Source: DAISJI01 sp964559835
GTDB lineage: Bacteria > Acidobacteriota > Terriglobia > Terriglobales > Acidobacteriaceae
DNA length: 64,000 nucleotides
Assembly: GCA_964559835.1 (NCBI GenBank)
Contig: CAZLJE010000015.1
Span: forward strand, 1-64,000
Direction of reading: 5' to 3'
Numbering within the stretch: position 1 is the first letter of the stretch; every line of letters starts with the position of its first letter. A model generated the notes under the pieces. That model ran no database searches, had not been told where the DNA came from, and saw nothing but the letters and a program-made list of their open reading frames with translations. Both the position numbers and the translations under genes were made by a program. Of this stretch, positions 33,329 to 42,127 are shown one piece after another.

Positions 33329-33745
33329 ATGATTCTGAATGGTTGGAAAGAGATTGCTAACTATATGGGACGCGGCGTGCGCACCGTGCAGCGCTGGGAA
33401 TCGTTGGGACTGCCGGTAAGGCGCCCGAAACCACGGATTCGTAGCGCCGTGCTATGCAGATCGGAGGAGATCGACATTTGGCTGAAGTCCCTGAAGAGCT
33501 CTCGTGAGGTGCTCAATGTGGCGCCCACGCAAGGCTCAGCCGGTTCTACATGTAACCAGTGCGCCGCAACACGGACAAGTCTGGAGAGACTCTTCGTGGC
33601 TTATCGGGTTCTGGAGGCACGCTACAACGACCTGCGGGCGAACCTGCCCCAGCGTGGTACGCGCAGTCGGTCGATTTTAGGTACAGCGCCGGCCGGCGGC
33701 GTGGCCGACCAGTTGATTGCCGATATGAAGGGCGTTGGCGAATAA
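33329..33745 (+). CDS. Small helix-turn-helix (excisionase/MerR-like) regulator
   Basis: 138 residues from an ATG with a GGGGG stretch 5 nt upstream; a GTG at 33278 is the alternative. The first 50 residues form a winged helix: LNGWKEIANYMGRGVRTVQR, a W-ES-LGLPVRRP wing, and SEEIDIWL. The rest is a helical tail containing a CNQC pair. Similar short proteins are frequent in Acidobacteriota; target unknown. No integrase or phage gene is nearby, so an excisionase role is unlikely. Confidence 0.7.
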   Translation: MILNGWKEIANYMGRGVRTVQRWESLGLPVRRPKPRIRSAVLCRSEEIDIWLKSLKSSREVLNVAPTQGSAGSTCNQCAATRTSLERLFVAYRVLEARYNDLRANLPQRGTRSRSILGTAPAGGVADQLIADMKGVGE

Positions 33746-33827
33746 AGGCTTGCACTGGCTTCGTCCCGGGGCGCGAACATTCTTTCTCGCGACGAGGCCA
33801 GCGCGATTATTTGAAAGGAGACTTGAT

Positions 33828-34349
33828 ATGAAAATTCGAAATACGATCGCAACTTTACTGTTTGTGACGGCAATGGCCACGGCGGTCTTTGCCGACCATG
33901 TGACAATCGACTATGACCATAGCGCGAATTTCGGCCAGGTGAAGACGTACTCCTGGTCGAAGGTTCACACGGCAAACTCCATCTGGAATGATCGTGTGAA
34001 GAACGCCATCGACCAGCAGTTGGCAGCTAAAGGGTGGACTCAAGTGCCATCCGGTGGGAACGTTCAGCTCGTAGCGGTTGAGAAGACATCCACGCAGCAG
34101 CAGTATGACACCTTCTACGACGGATTCGGCGGTAGGCGTTTGGGAGGCTTCGGATACTCGACTACGTCGGTCGACAACTACAAGGTCGGTACGTTGGTCG
34201 TGAGCATGTTCGACGGCAACTCCAGGAATTTGATCTGGAGAGGTACGTCGAGCAGCGACCTGTCGGGCAATCCCGAAAAAAATACCAAGAAGTTGAACAA
34301 GGACGTCGAGAAGATGTTCAAGAAGTTTCCGCCGAAGAGTGCTTCCTAA
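33828..34349 (+). CDS. Exported DUF4136-type protein
   Basis: The ATG at 33828 has AAAGGAG about 8 nt upstream, and the encoded N terminus is a signal peptide (MKIRNTIATLLFVTAMATAV then FADH). 173 residues. The mature part has the DUF4136 pattern: DYDHSANFGQVKTYSW at the start, a central VEKTSTQQQYDTFYDGFGG, then GTLVVSMFDGNSRNLIWRGT and a lysine-rich tail. Most members are lipoproteins; this one has no lipobox cysteine, so it is probably free in the periplasm. Function unknown. Confidence 0.8.
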   Translation: MKIRNTIATLLFVTAMATAVFADHVTIDYDHSANFGQVKTYSWSKVHTANSIWNDRVKNAIDQQLAAKGWTQVPSGGNVQLVAVEKTSTQQQYDTFYDGFGGRRLGGFGYSTTSVDNYKVGTLVVSMFDGNSRNLIWRGTSSSDLSGNPEKNTKKLNKDVEKMFKKFPPKSAS

Positions 34350-34414
34350 TCGTGTACCAATCAGGGCCCGCGCCGCCGTGTCTGGGCGACGCGGATGAAA
34401 TCTCCGTTCAATAC

Positions 34415-34447
34415 AATGGCCGGCTCCGGGATCGGACCGGCCATTTT
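34415..34447 (+). terminator. Rho-independent terminator after the DUF4136 gene
   Basis: AATGGCCGG and CCGGCCATT pair, extended after a one-base bulge by TCCG/CGGA around a GGAT loop, and the second arm runs into TTTT. Confidence 0.75.
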
Positions 34448-34531
34448 GAACCAGTAATGATCGCGAACGTCGTCGATTGCTTCACCGGCATCGCGACTGG
34501 GTCTGCGTCGAATTGGAAAGGATAAGCAAGT

Positions 34532-35176
34532 TTGCATCTCGTTGCGGAGTTGGCGCGCGCCACCATCCTCGTCGTAGCTGCGCTCTTTCCTATCGTAAAC
34601 CCGCTGGGCAGTGCCCCCATTTTCTTCAGCCTGACTCAGGGGTATGCTGCCGACGTACGCGATGACCTGATTCTGCGAGTCACCATCAACAGTTTCATTC
34701 TGTTAGTGATTTCGATTTTGATCGGCTCGCATGTGCTGCACTTCTTCGGAGTATCCATTCCTGTCGTGCAGGTTGCGGGAGGTTTGATCGTCGTCGCGAC
34801 CGGATGGAATCTTTTGTCGCAGCGTGAGACCACCGTGGAGCCGCGAGCTGTGGACCTTGTCGCCGCTTCCAAAGAGGCTTTTTATCCCCTCACGCTACCA
34901 ATCACCGTGGGTCCGGGCTCCATCTCCGTGGCTATCACCCTGGGCGCGAACACAGCCCACAATATTCACGACTGGCCGGTGCTGGTGGCCTCTGTCGTCG
35001 GTCCGTTCATCGTCGCCCTGAGCGTCTACATCTCCTATCGCTCTGCGGAACGGCTGGTGCGGATCCTTGGAGAGGTTGGGCTGGGCGTATTGCTTCGTTT
35101 AACCGCATTCATCGTGATCTGCATTGGAGTACAGATCATCTGGAACGGCGTTGCCGCGCTGATCCACGGTCTGTGA
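34532..35176 (+). CDS. MarC-family integral membrane protein
   Basis: 214 residues with six predicted helices and the MarC pattern: ALFPIVNPLGSAPIFFSLT at the start, the QVAGGLIVVATGWNLL segment, and the FYPLTLPITVGPGSISVAITLG hallmark in the second half. The start is TTG with AAAGGA about 10 nt upstream; no ATG fits. Role not firmly known for the family (once linked to multidrug resistance, later disputed; some members export amino acids). Confidence 0.88.
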   Translation: MHLVAELARATILVVAALFPIVNPLGSAPIFFSLTQGYAADVRDDLILRVTINSFILLVISILIGSHVLHFFGVSIPVVQVAGGLIVVATGWNLLSQRETTVEPRAVDLVAASKEAFYPLTLPITVGPGSISVAITLGANTAHNIHDWPVLVASVVGPFIVALSVYISYRSAERLVRILGEVGLGVLLRLTAFIVICIGVQIIWNGVAALIHGL

Positions 35177-35411
35177 GCAGAAATGCGAAGCCACGCGGTT
35201 CAATTGCGGGTGGAAGCGGTCCCGCCGAAAAACCGCCCCAGGCGTCAAGACACCATGGGATCTTGCAGCAAGTGTGAAATGACTTCGTTCGGAAGCTCTA
35301 TCGCCTGGCCGAGATCTTTCGTTCTTGACGCCCAATCGAGCAACGACTGGTACTGATCTCGCCGAGATATGTTTCCGAGCCACGTGATTTTTTCGCGTGT
35401 CACGATAGCGA

Positions 35412-35525
35412 CTACGTTCGGCACACGGCGGCGCCGCAGTCGTCCAAAGCCGCGACGAGCGCACCGAACAGCACCAGCAAAATGGCGAGACCAGAAAGCG
35501 CTCTTTGGAAGCTGCGAGGCGTCAT
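35412..35525 (-). CDS. Possible 37-residue membrane peptide coupled to the ZIP gene
   Basis: Its ATG overlaps the stop of the ZIP transporter gene (ATGA). The frame gives a basic start (MTPRSFQRAL), one hydrophobic span and a tail with two cysteines (DDCGAAVCRT). A longer frame in another phase (35245-35547) covers the same DNA and its C-terminal half has reasonable composition, so a frameshifted longer gene is the alternative. Weak evidence for either. Confidence 0.3.
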   Translation of the reverse strand: MTPRSFQRALSGLAILLVLFGALVAALDDCGAAVCRT

Positions 35526-36280
35526 CGTACGAACACTTTCGTCGCAAGAGCCATAAGACCGCAGCCTAGTACGCCGGGCACAGCGGCCCAGATGGCAGGA
35601 CTGCGGCCGTTGAGACGCCACTCGTCTTCCAGCGCAAGCAAACCAAAAAGAATAAGACAGGCACAGGCGGGTACGGAAAAGAGTTCCAGGGATGCAATCT
35701 CACGATAAGCGGAGACGAACGAGAATACGCAACCCGCCAGCATCGACAACTGGACCAAGCCGACGATCGCCAGCGCGCGTATCCGGGTGGAAGTAAGCCG
35801 CGCAGCGACGATGCCAATCGCCACCGACTCGGGCAATTTGTGCACGATCACGCCATAGGACAGCGCGGCCGTCGCGCTACTCGCCGCCCCTGGACGTGCC
35901 AGACCGATGGCCCATCCATCCAGGAAACAGTGAATACATCCGACGATCAGCAGCGGCCACCCAATCGCTACCGCCCGCCGCGTGAAGCGGTGCGAATCGC
36001 CGGTTGGGTGGGGATGAAGATTTCCGAGACAGAAGGGACAGATGGGATACGCATAACGGTCGATCCAGGCGAGCACCAGCACCAGAGGCACGACCAGGCC
36101 GATGGCAGTCCCCCAGCCGCGATCTTCCGCGATCTCAGGCAGGATCCAGAACACGCTGACGCCAAGCAGCACACCCGCGGTCCAGGGGAGCAGGCGGCGT
36201 ACGTGGGCTACACCGGCGAACAGCACCGACGCCACCGCGAGCGCCGTCGTTACAACGAAAGTAATAAGCGAGACAGCCAT
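35522..36280 (-). CDS. ZIP-family divalent metal transporter
   Basis: 252 residues with about eight membrane helices. The two metal-pathway helices are HCFLDGWAIG (TM4) and HKLPESVAIG (TM5), both characteristic of ZIP proteins. Between TM3 and TM4 a loop carries CPFC and HPHPTGDSH, probable metal-binding groups. It should import Zn or Fe. A Fur/Zur-like palindrome lies 34 bp upstream of the ATG, and the Fur-family gene is the next gene upstream on the same strand. Confidence 0.88.
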   Translation of the reverse strand: MAVSLITFVVTTALAVASVLFAGVAHVRRLLPWTAGVLLGVSVFWILPEIAEDRGWGTAIGLVVPLVLVLAWIDRYAYPICPFCLGNLHPHPTGDSHRFTRRAVAIGWPLLIVGCIHCFLDGWAIGLARPGAASSATAALSYGVIVHKLPESVAIGIVAARLTSTRIRALAIVGLVQLSMLAGCVFSFVSAYREIASLELFSVPACACLILFGLLALEDEWRLNGRSPAIWAAVPGVLGCGLMALATKVFVR

Positions 36281-36313
36281 TTAGGAGAAGCATCCCCCAC
36301 AACCAGCTGCTAT

Positions 36314-36329
36314 TGATAACTCGTTATCA
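36314..36329. promoter_or_regulatory. Fur/Zur-type operator in the ZIP promoter
   Basis: TGATAAC-TC-GTTATCA is a perfect 7-2-7 palindrome, close to the TGATAAT-N-ATTATCA box of Fur-family proteins, 34 bp before the ZIP start. Confidence 0.75.
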
Positions 36330-36379
36330 TATGTCGCGTCAAGTACTTCGTGTTCCCTGCCCATCCGATGCGAATGAGT

Positions 36380-36763
36380 TCAGACGTGCGTTGCGCAATC
36401 GGCGCACGTACCGTAAAGCACCAGCTCGTGCCTGCGTACGTGGAAGTGGCGGCCGGCAAGGCGATCGATACTGGACAGGCACCCGCTCAATTCAAATACC
36501 CGGGTGCACTGATCACAGAAGAAGTGGTGATGGTGCGCCTTCCCAGAACGCTCGTATACCGTGACCGCTCCGGGGAGCTCGACGGCGGACAGCCAGCCCT
36601 CCTCCAGCAGGTTTCTGATGTTTCGGTAAACCGTCGCGATTCCCAGGCCCTTTGCGTTCTTCTGCGCTGCCTGGAGAACCTGGCCCGGCGAAAGCGGACG
36701 GTCGGCGCGCTCGAAAGCTGCTCGAATAGCCGACCGCTGCCGGGTTTGCCGCTGATCTGCCAT
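36380..36763 (-). CDS. Fur-family metal-dependent repressor (Zur-like)
   Basis: 127 residues. The winged helix contains the recognition stretch GIATVYRNIRNLLEEG (41-56). The metal sites are the HHHHFFCDQC run (77-86) and the C-terminal CADC (120-123), which form the structural zinc site. Size and residues fit Fur, Zur or Mur equally; the adjacent ZIP importer favours zinc sensing (inference). An imperfect copy of the operator lies just before its start, so autoregulation is likely. Confidence 0.88.
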   Translation of the reverse strand: MADQRQTRQRSAIRAAFERADRPLSPGQVLQAAQKNAKGLGIATVYRNIRNLLEEGWLSAVELPGAVTVYERSGKAHHHHFFCDQCTRVFELSGCLSSIDRLAGRHFHVRRHELVLYGTCADCATHV

Positions 36764-36780
36764 GCACCTTCCAAGCTTAA

Positions 36781-36796
36781 CAATAGCACGTTATCA
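36781..36796. promoter_or_regulatory. Imperfect Fur/Zur box before the repressor gene
   Basis: CAATAGC-AC-GTTATCA keeps one perfect half-site of the palindrome at 36314-36329 and four of seven bases of the other, about 17 bp before the repressor ATG. Confidence 0.5.
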
Positions 36797-36976
36797 ATAT
36801 TGTAATCCCGCATCCTGTCATACGCCGCCTGATCTCTGTCAAAGGACCTGCGAGACACGCGTTAGAGATTCAGCCACCCGGACTTTTCACCGCAGAACGT
36901 CAGCCGGTTCCAGAACATAACCGGCGTGAACTAGCGCCTGTGACATGAGCTAGCTGGCTTCGGGCTTTGTGTTTGT

Positions 36977-37004
36977 AACTGGCAACTAGCAACTGGCAAC
37001 TGGT
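36977..37004. repeat. Four 7-bp tandem units touching the glgA stop codon
   Basis: AACTGGC, AACTAGC, AACTGGC, AACTGGT in a row, ending 1 bp before the glgA stop codon. The rest of 36797-36976 holds only a 7-bp hairpin (GCCGGTT/AACCGGC, 36903-36925) and no gene. Confidence 0.8.
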
Positions 37005-37005
37005 A

Positions 37006-38466
37006 TCACACTGCCGCGACGGAGCGCAATTGTTTCACACGGTCGAAGACCCTTACGTACTCACGCGCCGACGCCATCCAGGAGAAATCCTTCGCCATTC
37101 CGTTGCGTTGGAGGATCTGCCAGCTTTCGGGATCGCGATAGACCTGGAGCGCAGTCCGCAACGTCGCCAGAAGCGCTTCCCCGGTGTATTCGGTGAATTT
37201 GAAGCCGGTGCCCCGTTTGGTTGCGGGGTCCCAGTTCTCGATGGTGTCGTCAAGACCGCCGGTGGCGCGCACGATGGGCACGGTTCCGTAACGAAGCGAG
37301 TAGATCTGGTTGAGCCCGCAAGGCTCGTAGCGCGATGGCATGAGGAACATGTCGGCCCCGGCCTCGATCTTGTGTGCGAGCTTGTCGTCGTAGGCGATCT
37401 TGACGGCAAACTTCTGCGGATATTGTTTGTTCAGCCGGCGGAAGAGATCTTCGTACTCTTTATCGCCGCTGCCGAGCGCAACGACGATCAACTCCTCGCG
37501 CGCGAGACGGTCAGCAACCTGCGCGATCAGGTCAAATCCCTTTTGCGCGGCGAAACGCGAGACGATCCCGATGATCGGCAGCCTGGGGTCGGCGCCGTTC
37601 ACGGCGAATTCCGCCAGCAGGTCCTGCTTGCATTTCGCCTTCTCCGACAATGTGGACGCGTTGTAATGACAGGCGGTGTACTTGTCCGTCTCCGGGTTCC
37701 ACTCGTTGTAATCGACGCCGTTCAAGATGCCGGCGACAGTCGCCGAGCGCGCCCGCAGCACGCCTTCCAGTCCGAAGCCGTACTCGGAACTCTGGATCTC
37801 CTGGCTGTATTTCCGGCTGACGGTCGTGACGAAGTCGGAGAAGACGATGGCGCCCTTGAGGAAGTTCACTTTGCCGTAGAACTCGAGTTTGTCGATGGTG
37901 AACAGGTCCCACGGCAGCATCAGCAGGGGCAGGGTGTCGGGCGGGAACAGGCCCTGGTAGCCGATGTTGTGGATAGTGAAGACGGTGCATGCGTCTTGGA
38001 GCCCGGGGTCGTCGGCATAGAGGCTGCGCAGCAGGATGGGCACCAGCGCGGATTGCCAATCGTGGCAGTGGAAGATATCGGGTGCGCCCAGGATCTTGGA
38101 AGCTTCGATGACGGCGCGGCAGAAAAGGCCGAAGCGCTCGGCGTTGTCACGGTAGTCGCCGAGCGGAGTACCGTATAAAGCGTCGCGGTCGAAATAAGGC
38201 GGATAGTCGATAAAGTAGAATCGAACACCGTGCATGGTCCCGCCGTCGAGCACGGAACAGAAGCGGTAGCGGTCGTCGAACGGGACGGTAATGCTTTGGA
38301 TGATGGTCTTGGGATCGGTGAGTCTGGTCTGACGGTACTTGGGAAGAAAGACGCTGACCTCGTGGCCCAAAGCCGCCAGCGCAGGCGGCAAAGCGCCAAC
38401 TACGTCAGCGAGGCCGCCGGTTTTGGAGAACGGAACGCACTCGGATGCCACCACTGAGATCTTCAT
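37006..38466 (-). CDS. glgA: Glycogen synthase (ADP-glucose)
   Basis: 486 residues, normal length for GT5 enzymes. The N-terminal KTGGLAD motif (K15) binds ADP-glucose, and the C-terminal domain has SRYEPCGLNQIYSLRYGTVPIV with the catalytic glutamate. FHCHDWQSALVP and NGVDYNEWNPETD are further signatures. It extends alpha-1,4-glucan chains in the cytoplasm. It is monocistronic here: rsmA is divergent and the Fur gene is 240 bp away. Confidence 0.96.
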   Translation of the reverse strand: MKISVVASECVPFSKTGGLADVVGALPPALAALGHEVSVFLPKYRQTRLTDPKTIIQSITVPFDDRYRFCSVLDGGTMHGVRFYFIDYPPYFDRDALYGTPLGDYRDNAERFGLFCRAVIEASKILGAPDIFHCHDWQSALVPILLRSLYADDPGLQDACTVFTIHNIGYQGLFPPDTLPLLMLPWDLFTIDKLEFYGKVNFLKGAIVFSDFVTTVSRKYSQEIQSSEYGFGLEGVLRARSATVAGILNGVDYNEWNPETDKYTACHYNASTLSEKAKCKQDLLAEFAVNGADPRLPIIGIVSRFAAQKGFDLIAQVADRLAREELIVVALGSGDKEYEDLFRRLNKQYPQKFAVKIAYDDKLAHKIEAGADMFLMPSRYEPCGLNQIYSLRYGTVPIVRATGGLDDTIENWDPATKRGTGFKFTEYTGEALLATLRTALQVYRDPESWQILQRNGMAKDFSWMASAREYVRVFDRVKQLRSVAAV

Positions 38467-38530
38467 GGGAGCGATTGGCAGTCTATAACCCGAAAGTAAA
38501 CAGGGTCAAACTCGTGATGAAGAACAACGA

Positions 38531-39412
38531 ATGAAAACGAACGATGCAGACCCGGGATCGACCGGTATCGAAGCGCCTGTCGGGCGCGGCAAGAAACCCA
38601 AGCTGGGTCAGAACTTCCTGGCCGACCACAGCGCCGCCGCAAAGATCGTAGACGCCGCCGGTGACCTGGCGCAGAGGCGCGTGCTGGAGATCGGCCCGGG
38701 GCGTGGCGTTTTAACCGACCTCCTGGCGCGACGCGCTGGTCGCGTCATCGCCATCGAACTGGACCGCGTGCTCGCGGCACAGTTGCGCATGAAATACACG
38801 TTGCGGCAGAACGTCGAGATCATCGAGGGCGACATCCTCGCCATCGACATCGGCACATTGCTGGGGCCGCGTCCGGGAGCGCTGGCCGGAGTGACGCCGC
38901 GCAAGCCGGAGCCGGTGCGCGTCGTCGGAAATATCCCGTACTACATCACATCCGACATCCTGCTCCGCTTGTTCGCGTTCCACAATTTGTTCGACTGCAT
39001 CGTAATGATGGTGCAGAAAGAAGTCGCAGACCGCATCGCCGCCGTTCCCGGCACTCGCGATTACGGGCTCCTGTCCGCGACCGCGCAGCTTTATGCCAAG
39101 GTGGAGAACCTGTTCACTTTGCCGCCGGGCGCGTTCAACCCGCCGCCGAAGGTGTACTCGTCGGTGCTGCGGCTGACTATCTCGCCGCAATTTGAAAAGC
39201 TGAAAGTGCCGGAGCAAGACTTCATCGATTTTCTGAAATTATCGTTCGGACAAAAACGCAAAACGCTGGTCAATAACCTGAAGGAAACGTACAGCGCGGC
39301 AGCGGTCCACGCTGCGATAAAGAAGGCAGCGGTACGTCCGGACGCGCGCGCCGAAGCGTTGCCGCTGGAGAAAGCGGCAGCGATTTACAAGCAGCTCGTG
39401 CGTAATTCATAG
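38531..39412 (+). CDS. rsmA: 16S rRNA dimethyladenosine transferase
   Basis: 293 residues. The PKLGQNFLAD start, the S-adenosylmethionine loop VLEIGPGRGVLT, and the catalytic NIPYYITS motif identify RsmA/KsgA, which dimethylates two adjacent adenosines near the 3' end of 16S rRNA during 30S maturation. The first 23 residues are a disordered extension. An insertion of about 15 residues with GPRPGALAGVTPRKPEP sits before the NIPYY motif, longer than in E. coli. Confidence 0.95.
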   Translation: MKTNDADPGSTGIEAPVGRGKKPKLGQNFLADHSAAAKIVDAAGDLAQRRVLEIGPGRGVLTDLLARRAGRVIAIELDRVLAAQLRMKYTLRQNVEIIEGDILAIDIGTLLGPRPGALAGVTPRKPEPVRVVGNIPYYITSDILLRLFAFHNLFDCIVMMVQKEVADRIAAVPGTRDYGLLSATAQLYAKVENLFTLPPGAFNPPPKVYSSVLRLTISPQFEKLKVPEQDFIDFLKLSFGQKRKTLVNNLKETYSAAAVHAAIKKAAVRPDARAEALPLEKAAAIYKQLVRNS

Positions 39413-39424
39413 AGGTGCATCGCG

Positions 39425-39504
39425 ACGTAGGTCGTAGGTCGGAAAAACTGAGCAAAGCGAGCAATCCGGTTTGCGACCTGCGACGCACCACCTACGACCT
39501 ACGT
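39425..39504. repeat. Inverted repeat of a short-period sequence between rsmA and the MEMO1-like gene
   Basis: ACGTAGGTCGTAGGT at 39425-39439 and its exact complement at 39490-39504, separated by 50 bp. Each arm is itself a doubled GTAGGTC-like unit. It begins 12 bp after the rsmA stop and ends 9 bp before the next start, so it spans the whole gap. Confidence 0.85.
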
Positions 39505-39513
39505 GAGGTTGTT

Positions 39514-40329
39514 ATGGCTACCCAAGTACGCCAGCCCGCTGTCGCCGGCCGGTTCTACCCGGACGATCCCGCGACGCTACGGCGCGAGATCCAGCAGTAC
39601 GTGAGCGTGACGGGAAACAAGATCCATGCCATCGGCTGCGTCGCGCCGCATGCGGGATACATGTACTCGGGGCACGTGGCGGGCGCGGTGTATGCGCGCC
39701 TTGGACTGCCGAAGCGGTACATCATCCTGTGTCCGAACCACACCGGCGTTGGCGAGCCGCTGGCGATGATGACCGAAGGAAGCTGGCGCACGCCGCTCGG
39801 CGATGCGATCATCGATTCGCAATTGGGGAAGGCGCTGCTGGGACGGTTCCCGCTGCTGGCGGAAGATGAGATCGCTCATCGCGCCGAGCACGCGCTGGAG
39901 GTCCAGCTTCCCTTCCTTCAGGAACTGGCCGGTGACTTCAAGTTCGTTCCGATCACGGTAGGCACGACGCGCTTCGACGCACTGTCGGCCCTGGGCATCG
40001 CGATGGCGCAGATCATCGAGGCGTCGGCCGAGCAGGTGCTGATCGTCTCATCGAGCGACATGAACCATTACGAGCCGGACGAGGCAACGCGGTCAAAAGA
40101 CCGCAAGGCGATCGATAAAATCCTGGCGCTCGATCCCAAGGGCCTGTACGACACGGTGTTGAAGGAAGACATCAGCATGTGCGGCTTTGGACCCACGGTG
40201 GCAATGCTGACCGCAGCCAAGCGCCTGGGGGCGAAATCGGCGCAGTTGGTGAAATATGCCACGTCGGGCGATGTGTCGGGCGAACGGGAAGCGGTAGTGG
40301 GTTACGCGGGAATCGCGGTCGGTCCCTAA
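39514..40329 (+). CDS. amrB: AmmeMemoRadiSam system protein B (MEMO1 family)
   Basis: 271 residues from an ATG with GAGG 5 nt upstream. The VRQPAVAGRFYPDDP start, VAPHAGYMYSGHVAGAVY, CPNHTG, the EHALEVQLPFLQ motif and the SSSDMNHYE motif match MEMO1-like proteins; the histidines in these motifs form the metal/extradiol-dioxygenase-like pocket. In prokaryotes it usually co-occurs with an AMMECR1-domain protein and a radical SAM protein, neither of which is in this window. Biochemical role of the system is not established. Confidence 0.88.
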   Translation: MATQVRQPAVAGRFYPDDPATLRREIQQYVSVTGNKIHAIGCVAPHAGYMYSGHVAGAVYARLGLPKRYIILCPNHTGVGEPLAMMTEGSWRTPLGDAIIDSQLGKALLGRFPLLAEDEIAHRAEHALEVQLPFLQELAGDFKFVPITVGTTRFDALSALGIAMAQIIEASAEQVLIVSSSDMNHYEPDEATRSKDRKAIDKILALDPKGLYDTVLKEDISMCGFGPTVAMLTAAKRLGAKSAQLVKYATSGDVSGEREAVVGYAGIAVGP

Positions 40330-40338
40330 GAAAAGAAG

Positions 40339-40421
40339 GGTTCACACAACGGACACGAAGTACACACGAAGGCTTTCCTGTCTAATCATTCGTTGAAACC
40401 ATCGTGTACTTCGTGTGAACC
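40339..40421. repeat. Short-period inverted repeat between two convergent genes
   Basis: The right arm GTGTACTTCGTGTGAACC (40404-40421) is matched on the left by GGTTCACAC (40339-40347) and GAAGTACAC (40357-40365), with one extra 9-bp unit, AACGGACAC, between them. The units are 9 bp long. It lies 9 bp after one stop and 14 bp before the other. Confidence 0.85.
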
Positions 40422-40435
40422 GCTCGGTCGACAAA

Positions 40436-41878
40436 TTACTTCGGCGCAGCTCCGCGCGATCCGCCGCCACCTGATGGCGCTGAACGCGCCGGTGCGGGCG
40501 CGGGAGCGGGAGCAGGCGCAGACATGCGCGCCGGCTCGCGCATTGGCGCAGCGCTCGAATGCGAACCGCCACTGGGCCCGCTGAAACCGCGGTCCGGTCG
40601 AGGGGCGCGGCTTGGACCGAAACTGCCGGCGTTGCTGGGATTGGCGCGTGCAGCCTGGCCGGGACTGAACCCCTGGTCGGCGCTCGGTATGCGCCTTGGC
40701 CCTCTATTTGGATCTGCCGTGTTTAAGGTGGACGCTGGGGCGGCGGAACCGCCGCCAGCGAAACTCGAGGCGCCACCGCGAGCACCTCTGCCTCCGCGAT
40801 CAAGAATGATGGGCGTGCTCGGTGTCCAGTTGCCGCTGGTATTTACGGTGCCGACGGGAAGCAGGCCACCATCCCTTGGACCGCGCTGCCCCGGGTACCT
40901 GACCGGAGGCTTTGGCGCGACGTATCCCGCCGGAGCGTAATAGACGGGCGCCCAGCCGTAGCCGTAGAAGTTGCGGTTCGGCGTCCAGCAATAGCCGTAA
41001 CCCGCGCCGAGGTAGTTCCAGGCTCCGGAGCGATACGGCTGCCAGCCCCACGGGTACAGCGACACGAACGAGTATCCGTAACTCGGGTAGTAGACCCACG
41101 CGCCCGAGGAATAAGGGTCCCAGGAAGACGCGAAGCCATACGGGCGCCAGCAGCTTCCGAACGGGCTGTCCAGCCATCCGCCGTAGTAATCCAGGACGCT
41201 TGCGCCATAAAAGGACGAGCCTCGGCTGTAGGCAGAACGGACGTACTTATCGTGGTCCTTGTTTCGATCTGCGTCCCAACTGTCCTCGAGGGCCGCGTCG
41301 ATCCCCTTCGCGATCTGATAGCTCTCACTGCCCGAGAGCTGCAGCACGAGAGTCTCATTCTTTTTCGCGCGCGCGAAGGGAGCGCCATTTAGCTCACCGC
41401 TTATGATTCCAAGTTCCGCACGGTCATTGGTCACGTCGGCCCGGAAGTGAACCGACTTATCGAGCGCCACCTCCTGATTTCCGACAACGACCCGGAAATC
41501 CTCGCCCTTGGTGCGCGCGTAGTTCACGTACGCGCGGCCGCTATCGATGCGGATAACCGTGTGGCGCGTGCCGTCGGTGCGCAGCACGAGCTCGGAAAAT
41601 TCGACCTTGGTGCCCGGCGCGAGACGAAGGGTAGTGCCGTCTTCGAACTCAACTTCGGCGCGCGAATTGTCACGCGTCCAGAGTTGCATTCCCTGGGCGA
41701 CTGGCATGTTCATGATGGCGCGCTCGAAGCCCTCGCCGGTGGCGCGATCGAGCTGCACCGGGCCGTCGACAAGACTCAAGCGGACGATGCGCACGTGTGA
41801 GTCGGCCCACATCGGTGACCACACCAGCAATGTGATCAGGACAAAGGAAAATGCGGAGAAGAATCTGCGCGTTATCAT
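40436..41878 (-). CDS. Secreted FecR-domain protein with Tyr/Trp/Gly-rich and Pro/Ala-rich tail
   Basis: 480 residues. A signal peptide (1-25) leads to a FecR-like domain (about 28-190: RIVRLSLVDGPVQLDRA, EVEFEDGTTLRLAPGTKVEF). A central region (about 210-330) is very rich in Y, W, G, P and S, and contains repeated G-A-W-x-Y and Y-P-W-G-W-Q-P-Y-type motifs. The last 150 residues are low complexity, ending in an AP repeat and SGGGGSRG. Probably a surface or periplasmic scaffold; no sigma factor or TonB receptor is adjacent, so FecR-type signalling is unlikely. Confidence 0.82.
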   Translation of the reverse strand: MITRRFFSAFSFVLITLLVWSPMWADSHVRIVRLSLVDGPVQLDRATGEGFERAIMNMPVAQGMQLWTRDNSRAEVEFEDGTTLRLAPGTKVEFSELVLRTDGTRHTVIRIDSGRAYVNYARTKGEDFRVVVGNQEVALDKSVHFRADVTNDRAELGIISGELNGAPFARAKKNETLVLQLSGSESYQIAKGIDAALEDSWDADRNKDHDKYVRSAYSRGSSFYGASVLDYYGGWLDSPFGSCWRPYGFASSWDPYSSGAWVYYPSYGYSFVSLYPWGWQPYRSGAWNYLGAGYGYCWTPNRNFYGYGWAPVYYAPAGYVAPKPPVRYPGQRGPRDGGLLPVGTVNTSGNWTPSTPIILDRGGRGARGGASSFAGGGSAAPASTLNTADPNRGPRRIPSADQGFSPGQAARANPSNAGSFGPSRAPRPDRGFSGPSGGSHSSAAPMREPARMSAPAPAPAPAPARSAPSGGGGSRGAAPK

Positions 41879-42127
41879 GCCCCCTCCTCGCCCGGCCGTC
41901 GGAACATCGGGACACCCTGCGGGACACTAGACCTAATACTGGCAACCCTGATTGTACGTGCAAGTTGCGACGGTGGTGTAAGTATTTACTTACAGGTCGG
42001 ATGATTCCCGAAACCGGAAGGTTTTCCGGCAGGTACCCGCACGCAAAACCGCCAAGTGGTCGAGCGGAAATTGGGAGATCCTTCGCTGCGCTCGGGACGA
42101 GAACCTTGATGATATCGGCACGCTACT

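Noticed and set aside
35245..35547. 100-codon minus-strand frame overlapping the end of the ZIP gene
   Set aside because: Its N-terminal half is an arginine-rich shadow; only the C-terminal half looks coding, and no start fits it.
37030..38178. Long plus-strand frame opposite glgA
   Set aside because: It mirrors the glgA codons on the other strand; it has no domain and glgA is certain.
40436..40600. Repetitive DNA at the 3' end of the FecR-like gene
   Set aside because: It encodes the Ala-Pro repeat tail of that protein and is not an independent repeat or CRISPR.
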